DNA from: Taeniopygia guttata
Lineage: Eukaryota; Chordata; Aves; Passeriformes; Estrildidae
Assembly: GCF_048771995.1 (NCBI RefSeq)
Contig: NC_133025.1
Coordinates: 1 to 64,000 of the forward strand
Direction of reading: 5' to 3'
Length of the DNA stretch: 64,000 bases
A model generated the notes under the pieces. That model was given only the letters and a program-made list of their open reading frames with translations, was not told the DNA's origin and made no database searches. Shown piece by piece: positions 1-12,079 of the stretch. Made by a program: the position numbers and the translations under genes. How positions within the stretch are numbered: the first letter of the stretch is position 1; each line of letters starts with the position of its first letter.

Positions 1-3000
1 TCTAACCCTAACCCTATTTTTTTTTTTTTTTTTAACCCTAACCCTAACCCTAACCCTAACCCTAACCCTAACCCTACCCTAACCCTAACCTAACCCTAAC
101 CCTAACCCTAACCCTAACCCTAACCCTAACCCTAACCCTAACCTAACCCTAACCCTAACCCTAACCCTAACCCTAACCCTAACCCTAACCCTAACCCTAA
201 CCCTAACCCTAACCTAACCCTAACCCTAACCCTAACCCTAACCCTAACCCTAACCCTAACCCTAACCCTAACCCTAACCCTAACCCTAACCCTAACCCTA
301 ACCTAACCCTAACCCTAACCCTAACCCTAACCCTAACCCTAACCCTAACCCTAACCCTAACCCTAACCCTAACCCTAACCCTAACCCTAACCCTAACCCT
401 AACCCTAACCCTAACCCTAACCCTAACCCTAACCCTAACCCTAACCCTAACCCTAACCCTAACCTAACCCTAACCCTAACCCTAACCCTAACCCTAACCC
501 TAACCCTAACCCTAACCCTAACCCTAACCCTAACCCTAACCCTAACCCTAACCCTAACCCTAACCCTAACCCTAACCCTAACCCTAACCCTAACCCTAAC
601 CCTAACCCTAACCCTAACCCTAACCCTAACCCTAACCCTAACCCTAACCCTAACCCTAACCCTAACCTAACCCTAACCCTAACCCTAACCCTAACCCTAA
701 CCCTAACCCTAACCCTACCCTAACCCTAACCCTAACCCTAACCCTAACCCTAACCCTAACCCTAACCCTAACCCTAACCCTAACCCTAACCCTAACCCTA
801 ACCCTAACCCTAACCCTAACCCTAACCCTAACCCTAACCCTAACCCTAACCCTAACCCTAACCTAACCCTAACCCTAACCCTAACCCTAACCCTAACCCT
901 AACCCTAACCCTAACCCTAACCCTAACCCTAACCTAACCCTAACCCTAACCCTAACCCTAACCCTAACCCTAACCCTAACCTAACCCTAACCCTAACCCT
1001 AACCCTAACCCTAACCCTAACCCTAACCCTAACCCTAACCCTAACCCTAACCCTAACCTAACCCTAACCCTAACCCTAACCCTAACCCTAACCCTAACCC
1101 TAACCTAACCCTAACCCTAACCCTAACCCTAACCCTAACCCTAACCCTAACCCTAACCCTAACCCTAACCCTAACCCTAACCCTAACCCTAACCCTAACC
1201 CTAACCCTAACCCTAACCCTAACCTAACCCTAACCCTAACCTAACCCTAACCCTAACCCTAACCCTAACCCTAACCCTAACCCTAACCCTAACCCTAACC
1301 CTAACCCTAACCCTAACCCTAACCCTAACCCTAACCCTAACCCTAACCCTAACCCTAACCCTAACCCTAACCCTAACCCTAACCCTAACCCTAACCCTAA
1401 CCCTAACCCTAACCCTAACCCTAACCCTAACCCTAACCCTAACCCTAACCCTAACCCTAACCTAACCCTAACCCTAACCCTAACCCTAACCCTAACCCTA
1501 ACCCTAACCCTAACCCTAACCCTAACCCTAACCCTAACCCTAACCCTAACCCTAACCCTAACCCTAACCCTAACCCTAACCCTAACCCTAACCCTAACCC
1601 TAACCCTAACCCTAACCCTAACCCTAACCCTAACCCTAACCCTAACCCTAACCCTAACCCTAACCCTAACCCTAACCCTAACCCTAACCCTAACCCTAAC
1701 CCTAACCCTAACCCTAACCCTAACCCTAACCCTAACCCTAACCCTAACCCTAACCCTAACCCTAACCCTAACCCTAACCCTAACCCTAACCCTAACCCTA
1801 ACCCTAACCCTAACCCTAACCCTAACCCTAACCCTAACCCTAACCTAACCCTAACCCTAACCCTAACCCTAACCCTAACCCTAACCCTACCCTAACCCTA
1901 ACCCTAACCCTAACCCTAACCCTAACCCTAACCCTAACCCTAACCCTAACCCTAACCCTAACCCTAACCCTAACCCTAACCCTAACCCTAACCCTAACCC
2001 TAACCCTAACCCTAACCCTAACCCTAACCCTAACCCTAACCCTAACCCTAACCCTAACCCTAACCTAACCCTAACCCTAACCCTAACCCTAACCCTAACC
2101 CTAACCCTAACCCTAACCCTAACCCTAACCCTAACCCTAACCCTAACCCTAACCCTAACCCTAACCCTAACCCTAACCCTAACCCTAACCCTAACCCTAA
2201 CCCTAACCCTAACCCTAACCCTAACCCTAACCCTAACCCTAACCCTAACCCTAACCCTAACCCTAACCCTAACCCTAACCCTAACCCTAACCCTAACCCT
2301 AACCCTAACCCTAACCCTAACCCTAACCCTAACCCTAACCCTAACCCTAACCCTAACCCTAACCCTAACCCTAACCCTAACCCTAACCCTAACCCTAACC
2401 CTAACCCTAACCCTAACCCTAACCCTAACCCTAACCCTAACCCTAACCCTAACCCTAACCCTAACCCTAACCCTAACCCTAACCCTAACCCTAACCCTAA
2501 CCCTAACCCTAACCCTAACCCTAACCCTAACCCTAACCCTAACCCTAACCCTAACCCTAACCCTAACCCTAACCCTAACCCTAACCCTAACCCTAACCCT
2601 AACCCTAACCCTAACCCTAACCCTAACCCTAACCCTAACCCTAACCCTAACCCTAACCCTAACCCTAACCCTAACCCTAACCCTAACCCTAACCCTAACC
2701 CTAACCCTAACCCTAACCCTAACCCTAACCCTAACCCTAACCCTAACCCTAACCCTAACCCTAACCCTAACCCTAACCCTAACCCTAACCCTAACCCTAA
2801 CCCTAACCCTAACCCTAACCCTAACCCTAACCCTAACCCTAACCCTAACCCTAACCCTAACCCTAACCCTAACCCTAACCCTAACCCTAACCCTAACCCT
2901 AACCCTAACCCTAACCCTAACCCTAACCCTAACCCTAACCCTAACCCTAACCCTAACCCTAACCCTAACCCTAACCCTAACCCTAACCCTAACCCTAACC

Positions 3001-6000
3001 CTAACCCTAACCCTAACCCTAACCCTAACCCTAACCCTAACCCTAACCCTAACCCTAACCCTAACCCTAACCCTAACCCTAACCCTAACCCTAACCCTAA
3101 CCCTAACCCTAACCCTAACCCTAACCCTAACCCTAACCCTAACCCTAACCCTAACCCTAACCCTAACCCTAACCCTAACCCTAACCCTAACCCTAACCCT
3201 AACCCTAACCCTAACCCTAACCCTAACCCTAACCCTAACCCTAACCCTAACCCTAACCCTAACCCTAACCCTAACCCTAACCCTAACCCTAACCCTAACC
3301 CTAACCCTAACCCTAACCCTAACCCTAACCCTAACCCTAACCCTAACCCTAACCCTAACCCTAACCCTAACCCTAACCCTAACCCTAACCCTAACCCTAA
3401 CCCTAACCCTAACCCTAACCCTAACCCTAACCCTAACCCTAACCCTAACCCTAACCCTAACCCTAACCCTAACCCTAACCCTAACCCTAACCCTAACCCT
3501 AACCCTAACCCTAACCCTAACCCTAACCCTAACCCTAACCCTAACCCTAACCCTAACCCTAACCCTAACCCTAACCCTAACCCTAACCCTAACCCTAACC
3601 CTAACCCTAACCCTAACCCTAACCCTAACCCTAACCCTAACCCTAACCCTAACCCTAACCCTAACCCTAACCCTAACCCTAACCCTAACCCTAACCCTAA
3701 CCCTAACCCTAACCCTAACCCTAACCCTAACCCTAACCCTAACCCTAACCCTAACCCTAACCCTAACCCTAACCCTAACCCTAACCCTAACCCTAACCCT
3801 AACCCTAACCCTAACCCTAACCCTAACCCTAACCCTAACCCTAACCCTAACCCTAACCCTAACCCTAACCCTAACCCTAACCCTAACCCTAACCCTAACC
3901 CTAACCCTAACCCTAACCCTAACCCTAACCCTAACCCTAACCCTAACCCTAACCCTAACCCTAACCCTAACCCTAACCCTAACCCTAACCCTAACCCTAA
4001 CCCTAACCCTAACCCTAACCCTAACCCTAACCCTAACCCTAACCCTAACCCTAACCCTAACCCTAACCCTAACCCTAACCCTAACCCTAACCCTAACCCT
4101 AACCCTAACCCTAACCCTAACCCTAACCCTAACCCTAACCCTAACCCTAACCCTAACCCTAACCCTAACCCTAACCCTAACCCTAACCCTAACCCTAACC
4201 CTAACCCTAACCCTAACCCTAACCCTAACCCTAACCCTAACCCTAACCCTAACCCTAACCCTAACCCTAACCCTAACCCTAACCCTAACCCTAACCCTAA
4301 CCCTAACCCTAACCCTAACCCTAACCCTAACCCTAACCCTAACCCTAACCCTAACCCTAACCCTAACCCTAACCCTAACCCTAACCCTAACCCTAACCCT
4401 AACCCTAACCCTAACCCTAACCCTAACCCTAACCCTAACCCTAACCCTAACCCTAACCCTAACCCTAACCCTAACCCTAACCCTAACCCTAACCCTAACC
4501 CTAACCCTAACCCTAACCCTAACCCTAACCCTAACCCTAACCCTAACCCTAACCCTAACCCTAACCCTAACCCTAACCCTAACCCTAACCCTAACCCTAA
4601 CCCTAACCCTAACCCTAACCCTAACCCTAACCCTAACCCTAACCCTAACCCTAACCCTAACCCTAACCCTAACCCTAACCCTAACCCTAACCCTAACCCT
4701 AACCCTAACCCTAACCCTAACCCTAACCCTAACCCTAACCCTAACCCTAACCCTAACCCTAACCCTAACCCTAACCCTAACCCTAACCCTAACCCTAACC
4801 CTAACCCTAACCCTAACCCTAACCCTAACCCTAACCCTAACCCTAACCCTAACCCTAACCCTAACCCTAACCCTAACCCTAACCCTAACCCTAACCCTAA
4901 CCCTAACCCTAACCCTAACCCTAACCCTAACCCTAACCCTAACCCTAACCCTAACCCTAACCCTAACCCTAACCCTAACCCTAACCCTAACCCTAACCCT
5001 AACCCTAACCCTAACCCTAACCCTAACCCTAACCCTAACCCTAACCCTAACCCTAACCCTAACCCTAACCCTAACCCTAACCCTAACCCTAACCCTAACC
5101 CTAACCCTAACCCTAACCCTAACCCTAACCCTAACCCTAACCCTAACCCTAACCCTAACCCTAACCCTAACCCTAACCCTAACCCTAACCCTAACCCTAA
5201 CCCTAACCCTAACCCTAACCCTAACCCTAACCCTAACCCTAACCCTAACCCTAACCCTAACCCTAACCCTAACCCTAACCCTAACCCTAACCCTAACCCT
5301 AACCCTAACCCTAACCCTAACCCTAACCCTAACCCTAACCCTAACCCTAACCCTAACCCTAACCCTAACCCTAACCCTAACCCTAACCCTAACCCTAACC
5401 CTAACCCTAACCCTAACCCTAACCCTAACCCTAACCCTAACCCTAACCCTAACCCTAACCCTAACCCTAACCCTAACCCTAACCCTAACCCTAACCCTAA
5501 CCCTAACCCTAACCCTAACCCTAACCCTAACCCTAACCCTAACCCTAACCCTAACCCTAACCCTAACCCTAACCCTAACCCTAACCCTAACCCTAACCCT
5601 AACCCTAACCCTAACCCTAACCCTAACCCTAACCCTAACCCTAACCCTAACCCTAACCCTAACCCTAACCCTAACCCTAACCCTAACCCTAACCCTAACC
5701 CTAACCCTAACCCTAACCCTAACCCTAACCCTAACCCTAACCCTAACCCTAACCCTAACCCTAACCCTAACCCTAACCCTAACCCTAACCCTAACCCTAA
5801 CCCTAACCCTAACCCTAACCCTAACCCTAACCCTAACCCTAACCCTAACCCTAACCCTAACCCTAACCCTAACCCTAACCCTAACCCTAACCCTAACCCT
5901 AACCCTAACCCTAACCCTAACCCTAACCCTAACCCTAACCCTAACCCTAACCCTAACCCTAACCCTAACCCTAACCCTAACCCTAACCCTAACCCTAACC

Positions 6001-7144
6001 CTAACCCTAACCCTAACCCTAACCCTAACCCTAACCCTAACCCTAACCCTAACCCTAACCCTAACCCTAACCCTAACCCTAACCCTAACCCTAACCCTAA
6101 CCCTAACCCTAACCCTAACCCTAACCCTAACCCTAACCCTAACCCTAACCCTAACCCTAACCCTAACCCTAACCCTAACCCTAACCCTAACCCTAACCCT
6201 AACCCTAACCCTAACCCTAACCCTAACCCTAACCCTAACCCTAACCCTAACCCTAACCCTAACCCTAACCCTAACCCTAACCCTAACCCTAACCCTAACC
6301 CTAACCCTAACCCTAACCCTAACCCTAACCCTAACCCTAACCCTAACCCTAACCCTAACCCTAACCCTAACCCTAACCCTAACCCTAACCCTAACCCTAA
6401 CCCTAACCCTAACCCTAACCCTAACCCTAACCCTAACCCTAACCCTAACCCTAACCCTAACCCTAACCCTAACCCTAACCCTAACCCTAACCCTAACCCT
6501 AACCCTAACCCTAACCCTAACCCTAACCCTAACCCTAACCCTAACCCTAACCCTAACCCTAACCCTAACCCTAACCCTAACCCTAACCCTAACCCTAACC
6601 CTAACCCTAACCCTAACCCTAACCCTAACCCTAACCCTAACCCTAACCCTAACCCTAACCCTAACCCTAACCCTAACCCTAACCCTAACCCTAACCCTAA
6701 CCCTAACCCTAACCCTAACCCTAACCCTAACCCTAACCCTAACCCTAACCCTAACCCTAACCCTAACCCTAACCCTAACCCTAACCCTAACCCTAACCCT
6801 AACCCTAACCCTAACCCTAACCCTAACCCTAACCCTAACCCTAACCCTAACCCTAACCCTAACCCTAACCCTAACCCTAACCCTAACCCTAACCCTAACC
6901 CTAACCCTAACCCTAACCCTAACCCTAACCCTAACCCTAACCCTAACCCTAACCCTAACCCTAACCCTAACCCTAACCCTAACCCTAACCCTAACCCTAA
7001 CCCTAACCCTAACCCTAACCCTAACCCTAACCCTAACCCTAACCCTAACCCTAACCCTAACCCTAACCCTAACCCTAACCCTAACCCTAACCCTAACCCT
7101 AACCCTAACCCTAACCCTAACCCTAACCCTAACCCTAACCCTAA
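1..7144. repeat. Terminal telomere repeat (CCCTAA)n
   Basis: The plus strand is almost pure CCCTAA hexamers, the C-rich strand expected at the 5' end of a vertebrate chromosome, so the window begins at or very near a chromosome end. About twenty single-base-loss variants (CCTAA pentamers, or ACCCTACCC) are scattered through the first 2066 bases. From there to about 7144 every hexamer is canonical. A run of 17 T interrupts the array at 17-33. No gene is present. Confidence 0.99.
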
Positions 7145-7380
7145 CCCGCTAACTAACCCTAACCCTAACCCGCTAACTAACCCTAACCCTAACCCTAACC
7201 CTAACCCGCTAACTAACCCTAACCCTAACCCGCTAACTAACCCTAACCCGCTAACTAACCCTAACCCTAACCCGCTAACTAACCCTAACCCTAACCCGCT
7301 AACTAACCCTAACCCGCTAACTAACCCTAACCCGCTAACTAACCCTAACCCGCTAACTAACCCTAACCAGCTAACCCTAA
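7145..7380. repeat. Variant telomere repeat zone
   Basis: Canonical CCCTAA hexamers alternate with the variant CCCGCTAACTAA. The variant starts at about 7145, 7169, 7205, 7229, 7247, 7271, 7295, 7313, 7331 and 7349, with a last degenerate copy (CCAGCTAA) near 7367. Start-to-start spacings are 18, 24 or 36 bases, all multiples of six. This is the proximal edge of the telomere, where variant repeats normally accumulate. It ends abruptly at a G-rich block. Confidence 0.95.
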
Positions 7381-7382
7381 CT

Positions 7383-7760
7383 AGGGGTGGGGCCTGGGGG
7401 AGGGGCCGAGGGGAGGGGGAGTGGCCGGGGGAGGGGCCGAGGGGAGGGGGAGTGGCCGGGGGTGGGGTCAGGAGAGGGGGAGTGCCTGGGGGGGTGGGGT
7501 CTGGGGAGGGGGAGGAGTCGGGGGGCGGGGTCTGGGGAGGGGGAGGAGCCGGGGGGCGGGGTCTGGGGAGGGGGAGGAGTCGGGGGGCGGGGTCTGGGGA
7601 GGGGGAGGAGCCGGGGGGCGGGGTCTGGGGAGGGGGAGGAGCCGGGGGGCGGGGTCTGGGGAGGGGGAGGGGCCGGGGGGCGGGGTCTGGGGAGGGGGAG
7701 GGGCCGGGGGGCGGGGTCTGGGGAGGGGGAGGGGCCGGGGTCTCGGGAGGGGGAGGGGCC
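7383..7760. repeat. G-rich 31-bp minisatellite
   Basis: Tandem units of 31 bases, clearest from 7496 to about 7740 (boundaries 7496, 7527, 7558 and so on), consist of GGGGTCTGGGGAGGGGGAGG followed by an AGYCGGGGGGC tail. The plus strand here is nearly all G with A, whereas the adjacent telomere is C-rich on the same strand, so the strand asymmetry flips at 7380. Every unit has several G-runs of four or more, giving strong G-quadruplex potential. The apparent Gly/Arg-rich open frames are repeat artefacts. Confidence 0.93.
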
Positions 7761-7880
7761 AGGGGGTTAGGGGAGGGGCTGGGGGCGGGGTTGGGGGAGG
7801 GGTTAGGGTTGGGGAGGGGCTGGGGGTGGGGCTAGGGGGCGGGGTTAGGGGAGGGGTTAGGGTGTGGGGAGGTGTCAGGG
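7761..7880. repeat. Degenerate inverted TTAGGG-like G-rich DNA
   Basis: Following the 31-bp array, the plus strand holds irregular GGGGTTAGGG, GGGGCTAGGG and GGGTTGGGG motifs. They lie in the orientation opposite to the terminal CCCTAA array. They may be decayed inverted telomeric repeats or simply a degenerate form of the minisatellite. Confidence 0.6.
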
Positions 7881-7965
7881 TGATGTGAGGGGGTGGGACT
7901 ACCTAGTAGACCCCTCTCCTAGACCCCCTATATATAAAAAAAGAAGAAAAAAATATATGTCCGGT

Positions 7966-8068
7966 GCAGCAGTAGAAAATTTGATGCTCCCAGGGAGTAA
8001 ATAGTTTTCTTTTTAAAGTTTTTTTTTTTTTTATTTACTCCCTGGGAGCATGGATTTTCTACTGCTGC
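7966..8068. repeat. 38-bp inverted repeat (hairpin), copy 1
   Basis: The arms at 7966-8003 and 8032-8068 are almost perfect reverse complements. The left arm begins GCAGCAGTAGAAAAT and contains GCTCCCAGGGAGTAAATA. They are separated by a 28-nt T-rich loop, and the only imperfection is near the middle of the stem. A homologous left arm (26302-26339) and right arm (about 31847-31882) flank the ERV in block copy 2. The hairpin could be the residue of a small foldback element or a structured RNA; no transposon family is recognised. Confidence 0.85.
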
Positions 8069-9395
8069 TTTTCTATTCTAAAAGTAGAAAGGAAGAGAAA
8101 AAGAGAGGAAGAGAGAAGAGGAGAGAGTGAGAAGAAGGAGAAGAGGAGAGAGGAAAAGAAGAATAAGAGAAGACAAAGAAGAAAAGGAGAGAGGGAGAAG
8201 AAGAAGAACAAGAGACAAAAAGAAGAGGAGAGAGGGAGAAGAACAAGAACAAGAGGAGAGAGGGAGAAAAACAAGAACAAGAGGAGAGAGGGAGAAGAGG
8301 AGACAAGAAGAAGAGGAGAGAGGGAGAAGAACAAGAACAAGAGGAGAGAGGGAGAAGAGGAGAGAGGGAGAAGAACAAGAACAAGAGGAGAGAGGGAGAA
8401 GAGGAGACAAGAAGAAGAGGAGAGAGGGAGAAGAACAAGAACAAGAGGAGAGAGGGAGAAGAGGAGACAAGAAGAAGAGGAGAGAGGGAGAAGAACAAGA
8501 ACAAGAGGAGAGAGGGAGAAGAGGAGAGAAGAAGAAAAGGAGACAGGGAGAAGAACAAGAAGAGACAGGGAGAAGAAGAAGCAAAAGAAGAGGAGAGAGT
8601 AAGTAGAAGAAAACAAAGTGAGAAGAAGAAAAAGAGGAGAGTGTGAGAAGAACAGGAGAGAGTGGGAAGAAAGAGAGAGACAAATAACAGGAAGAAGAGT
8701 AAAAAGAAGAAAACACAGCGAGAAAAAGAAAACTTAGAGAGAAAGAGAAACCAAAAAAGTTAGATTGGAAAGAGAAAGGAGGAGAAAGGGAGAAGGAAAG
8801 GGGAGTAAGGAGAAAAACAGAGTGAAAGACAAAGAGAAAAGGAAACACTTGAAGTGAAAGAGAAAAGGAAATGGAGAGACATGACAAAGAAGACATAGAG
8901 GTAAAAGCCTACAGGAAAAAAAGAAATAGAGAGACAGAATGAAAGATAGGGTTCAAGAGAGAAAAATAGAAAGAGACTTAAAAAGACAAAATAGTTAAAG
9001 TTGGACAAAACAGGAAGAAGGGTGAAAGTTAGAAACAAGGGAAATGATAGCAAGGGTTACAAAGACAAAGGCTGACAAACTTAAAGAAGAAAAAAAAAGA
9101 AGAAAACACAGTGAAAGCTATATTGAAAGAGACAGATAAATGGACAGGAGGAAATACACATAGAAGAATGCGAGAAAAAGACAAGGTTAGAGGGAAATAG
9201 GATTAGAGAAATGCAGAGATGGTGTTAGAAACAGGAACAAAGGAAAACAGAGCCAGAGACAAAGAGAAACAGTTAGATGTGAAAGTACAAAGTGAAGAAT
9301 AGACTGAAGAGGAAAGTAAGAGGCAAAGGGAGAAATAGGGTGAAAATGATATGACACAACCACACCAAATAAAGACAGGAGACAAATGGAGGGCA
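8069..9395. repeat. Polypurine (GA-rich) satellite
   Basis: About 1.3 kb in which the plus strand is overwhelmingly A and G. A 60-bp period is visible at 8283-8520, where bases 8401-8460 and 8461-8520 are identical. The repeat then decays to about 9395. The composition favours triplex (H-DNA) structure. Long open frames on both strands (Arg/Glu/Lys-rich plus, Ser/Leu/Phe-rich minus) follow from the composition and are not genes. A shorter decayed homologue lies at about 31885-32340. Confidence 0.93.
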
Positions 9396-9780
9396 GGGCG
9401 GAGGGGTAAGGGGTATCATTATTAGGGCTGATTCATCTTTATTAATTTAATTTTTAATTTCAATTACAGGGAAACAATGTATACAAATGTTAGTACAGAC
9501 AAATACAACTAAAAATACATCATAACTAAGCACACAAGTACAAGTCTAATTTACATACAGCAGAATACATCAAAAGACAGGAACAACTTCAAACACAGAA
9601 CAATACATTGTACTACAAGCCAAATACATAATGACGCAATATAACCGTGTCTCTGCTGCGGAAAAGTCCGTTACGCTTGTACAGTTAGATGCACCCGGAA
9701 CAAAAATGGCTCACAACGCTCATGCAACTTGCATGCCCCCTTCACATTACACACAAACTCACCTTCACACTCACAGGAAC
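9396..9780. other. AT-rich spacer of the subtelomeric block
   Basis: A T-rich stretch precedes a region with many ACATAC/ACAAATAC words. No gene is visible. It aligns by eye with about 32365-32740 in block copy 2, sharing GGGCATCATTA and the GGAAACA motif that follows it. It serves mainly as a landmark of the duplication. Confidence 0.6.
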
Positions 9781-11150
9781 TGCTTTGTGATACCCGAGTC
9801 ATCGTCCCTCCTCGGGAACATGGTTCCCGGGAGACTCCCGAAAAATCCTCCTGCCTGACGAAAACCCCGGTCCCGGGACGGTCCGCGCCCTAACTTTGGC
9901 GATGAACGTCGCCTCGCTGACCGGCCGGGACCGAGGAAAAAAAAACCCAGCCGGGGGGAAAAAAAAAAAAACCCCCCGGCTGGGGATTTTTTATTCTAAA
10001 TTTAAAAATGAGTTGAAAAACCTGAAAGGCAAAGGCCATACACACAAGGTTAGAACCACTCAACACACACACAGCCCTCCTTCAGCTTACACACAAACCC
10101 ACCCTCGCTCTCATCTCAACCGCTCGGCTAAGACCTGGCCAACGACACCCACTCACAACGCTCCTCAGGAACGTGGTTCCCGGGAGACTCCCAAAAAATC
10201 CTCCTGCCTGACGAAAACCCCGGTCCCGGGACGGTCCGCACCCTAACTTTGGCGATGAATGTCGCCTCGCTGACCGGCCGGGACCGAGGAAAAAAAAACC
10301 CAGCCGGGGGGAAAAAAAAAAAAACCCCCCGGCTGGGGATTTTTTATTCTAAATTTAAAAATGAGTTGAAAAACCTGAAAGGCAAAGGCCATACACACAA
10401 GGTTAGAACCACTCAACACACACACACACACAGCCCTCCTTCAGCTTACACACAAACCCACACTCGCTCTCATCTCAACTGCACAGCTAAGACCTGGCCA
10501 ACAACATGCACTCGCAACGCTCCTCGGGAACGTGGTTCCCAGGAGACTCCCGAAAAATCCTCCTGCCTGACAAAAACCCCGGTCCCAGGACGGTCCGCAC
10601 CCTAACTTTGGCGATGAACGTCGCCTCGCTGACCGGCCGGGACCGAGGAAAAAAAAACCCAGCCGGGGGGGAAAAAAAAAAAACCCCCCGGCTGGGGATT
10701 TTTTATTCTAAATTTAAAAATGAGTTGAAAAACCTGAAAGGCAAAGGCCATACACACAAGGTTAGAACCACTCAACACACACACACACACAGCCCTCCTT
10801 CAGCTTACACACAAACCCACCCTCACTCTCATCTCAACCGCTCGGCTAAGACCTGGCCAATGACATGCACTCGCAACGCTCCTCAGGAACGTGGTTCCCG
10901 GGAGACTCCCAAAAAAATCATCCTGCCTGACGAAAACCCCGGTCCCGGGACGGTCCGCACCCTAACTTTGGCGATGAACGTCGCCTCGCTGACCGGCCGG
11001 GACCGAGGAAAAAAAAACCCAGCCGGGGGGAAAAAAAAAAAAAACCCCCCGGCTGGGGATTTTTTATTCTAAATTTAAAAATGAGTTGAAAAACCTGAAA
11101 GGCAAAGGCCATACACACAAGGTTAAAACAGCTCAACACACACACACAGA
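9781..11150. repeat. Four tandem ~355-bp repeats with internal hairpins
   Basis: The landmark GGCGATGAA recurs at 9898, 10251, 10610 and 10970, giving periods of 353, 359 and 360 bases. Each unit carries a CpG-rich part, a perfect 13-bp stem (CCCAGCCGGGGGG with its complement) around an A-rich loop of about 12-13 (first copy 9946-9984), an AT-rich part, a variable (CA)n tract and a CCTCGGGAACGTGG-like motif. Only one decayed unit is left in block copy 2 (about 32750-32995). The ~60- and 116-188-codon open frames on both strands recur because of the repeat and are not supported as genes. Confidence 0.93.
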
Positions 11151-11235
11151 CACGCCTGCGGATGCGAGCTCACGCAAACTCTCACAGACAGACAATCACA
11201 CTCTCTTCTACTGACACGGTGACTGCCACCCTTAC

Positions 11236-11336
11236 CTGAAACACTATGCCAAAAGATATGCTTCGACGCATCTTATGACCGCAGCTCCTCGACTTTAAAT
11301 GGTAGATTCCAGGAAATTCTGTAGGGACCCGGGAAC
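11236..11336 (-). other. Exon-like segment, minus strand
   Basis: On the minus strand the segment follows an acceptor ending CTTGCAG and is followed by TTTCAG/GTAAGG, a near-consensus donor. The 101-nt interval aligns with about 33107-33207 in block copy 2, where the donor GT reads AT, so the site is lost there. No convincing reading frame is visible. It could be a downstream or alternative exon of the minus-strand unit that starts near 18875. Confidence 0.35.
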
Positions 11337-11519
11337 CTGCAAGACAATGGAGGCGGTCAATGACTGACTATCTGACAGCCAGGAGCTATACCCACTCTGG
11401 GCCCATCAGTGTTGTACCCAAAACCCCACAGAAGACAGATGAACTGCAAAGTTTTACAACTGCTCTACCTAAGCCTGACTGTGTGCCCGAGCAGGGCAGC
11501 TCCGATCGTAACTGGCCAA

Positions 11520-12075
11520 CAGAGGCACACACAACATAAGCCAGTGTAGGTACATACAATATGAATACACGCAACATAAGCCAATAGAGGTACATACAAC
11601 ATAAGCACATACAATATAAGCCAACATAGGCAGGCGCAACATAAGCACATACAGTACAAGATGACATAGGCAGGCGCAACATAAGCACATACAATACAAG
11701 ATGACATAGGCAGGCGCAACATAAGCACATACAGTACAAGATGACATAGGCAGGCGCAATATAAGCACATACAATATAAGCCCACATAGGCAGGCGCAAT
11801 ATAAGCACATACAATATAAGCCCACATAGGCAGGCGCAATATAAGCACATACAATATAAGCCCACATAGGCAGGCGCAACATAAGCACATACAATACAAG
11901 ATGACATAGGCAGGCGCAACATAAGCACATACAATATAAGCCAACATAGGCAGGCGCAACATAAGCACATACAATACAAGATGACATAGGCAGGCGCAAC
12001 ATAAGCACATACAATATAAGCCAACATAGGCAGGCGCAACATAAGTACATACAATATAAGCCAACAGAGATACGA
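11520..12075. repeat. 40-bp minisatellite
   Basis: About a dozen 40-bp units follow the pattern CATAGGCAGGCGCAAYATAAG CACATACARTAYAAG with either ATGA or CCCA/CCAA before the next unit. Two unit types alternate irregularly. Because 40 is not a multiple of three and the unit lacks minus-strand stops, all three minus frames stay open for about 200 codons as 40-residue repeats. These are not considered genes. A shorter, more decayed array lies at 33400-33610. Confidence 0.95.
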
Positions 12076-12079
12076 TATA

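Noticed and set aside
7387-7888. Gly/Arg-rich open frames
   Set aside because: Translation of the 31-bp G-rich minisatellite in three frames.
8059-8896. Long open frames of 97-272 codons in the purine satellite, both strands
   Set aside because: They arise from purine-only repeats that cannot form most stop codons; the products are Arg/Glu or Ser/Leu/Phe homopolymer-like.
9890-11145. Repeated frames of 60-188 codons in the 355-bp repeats
   Set aside because: They follow the repeat period and break in the single copy-2 unit.
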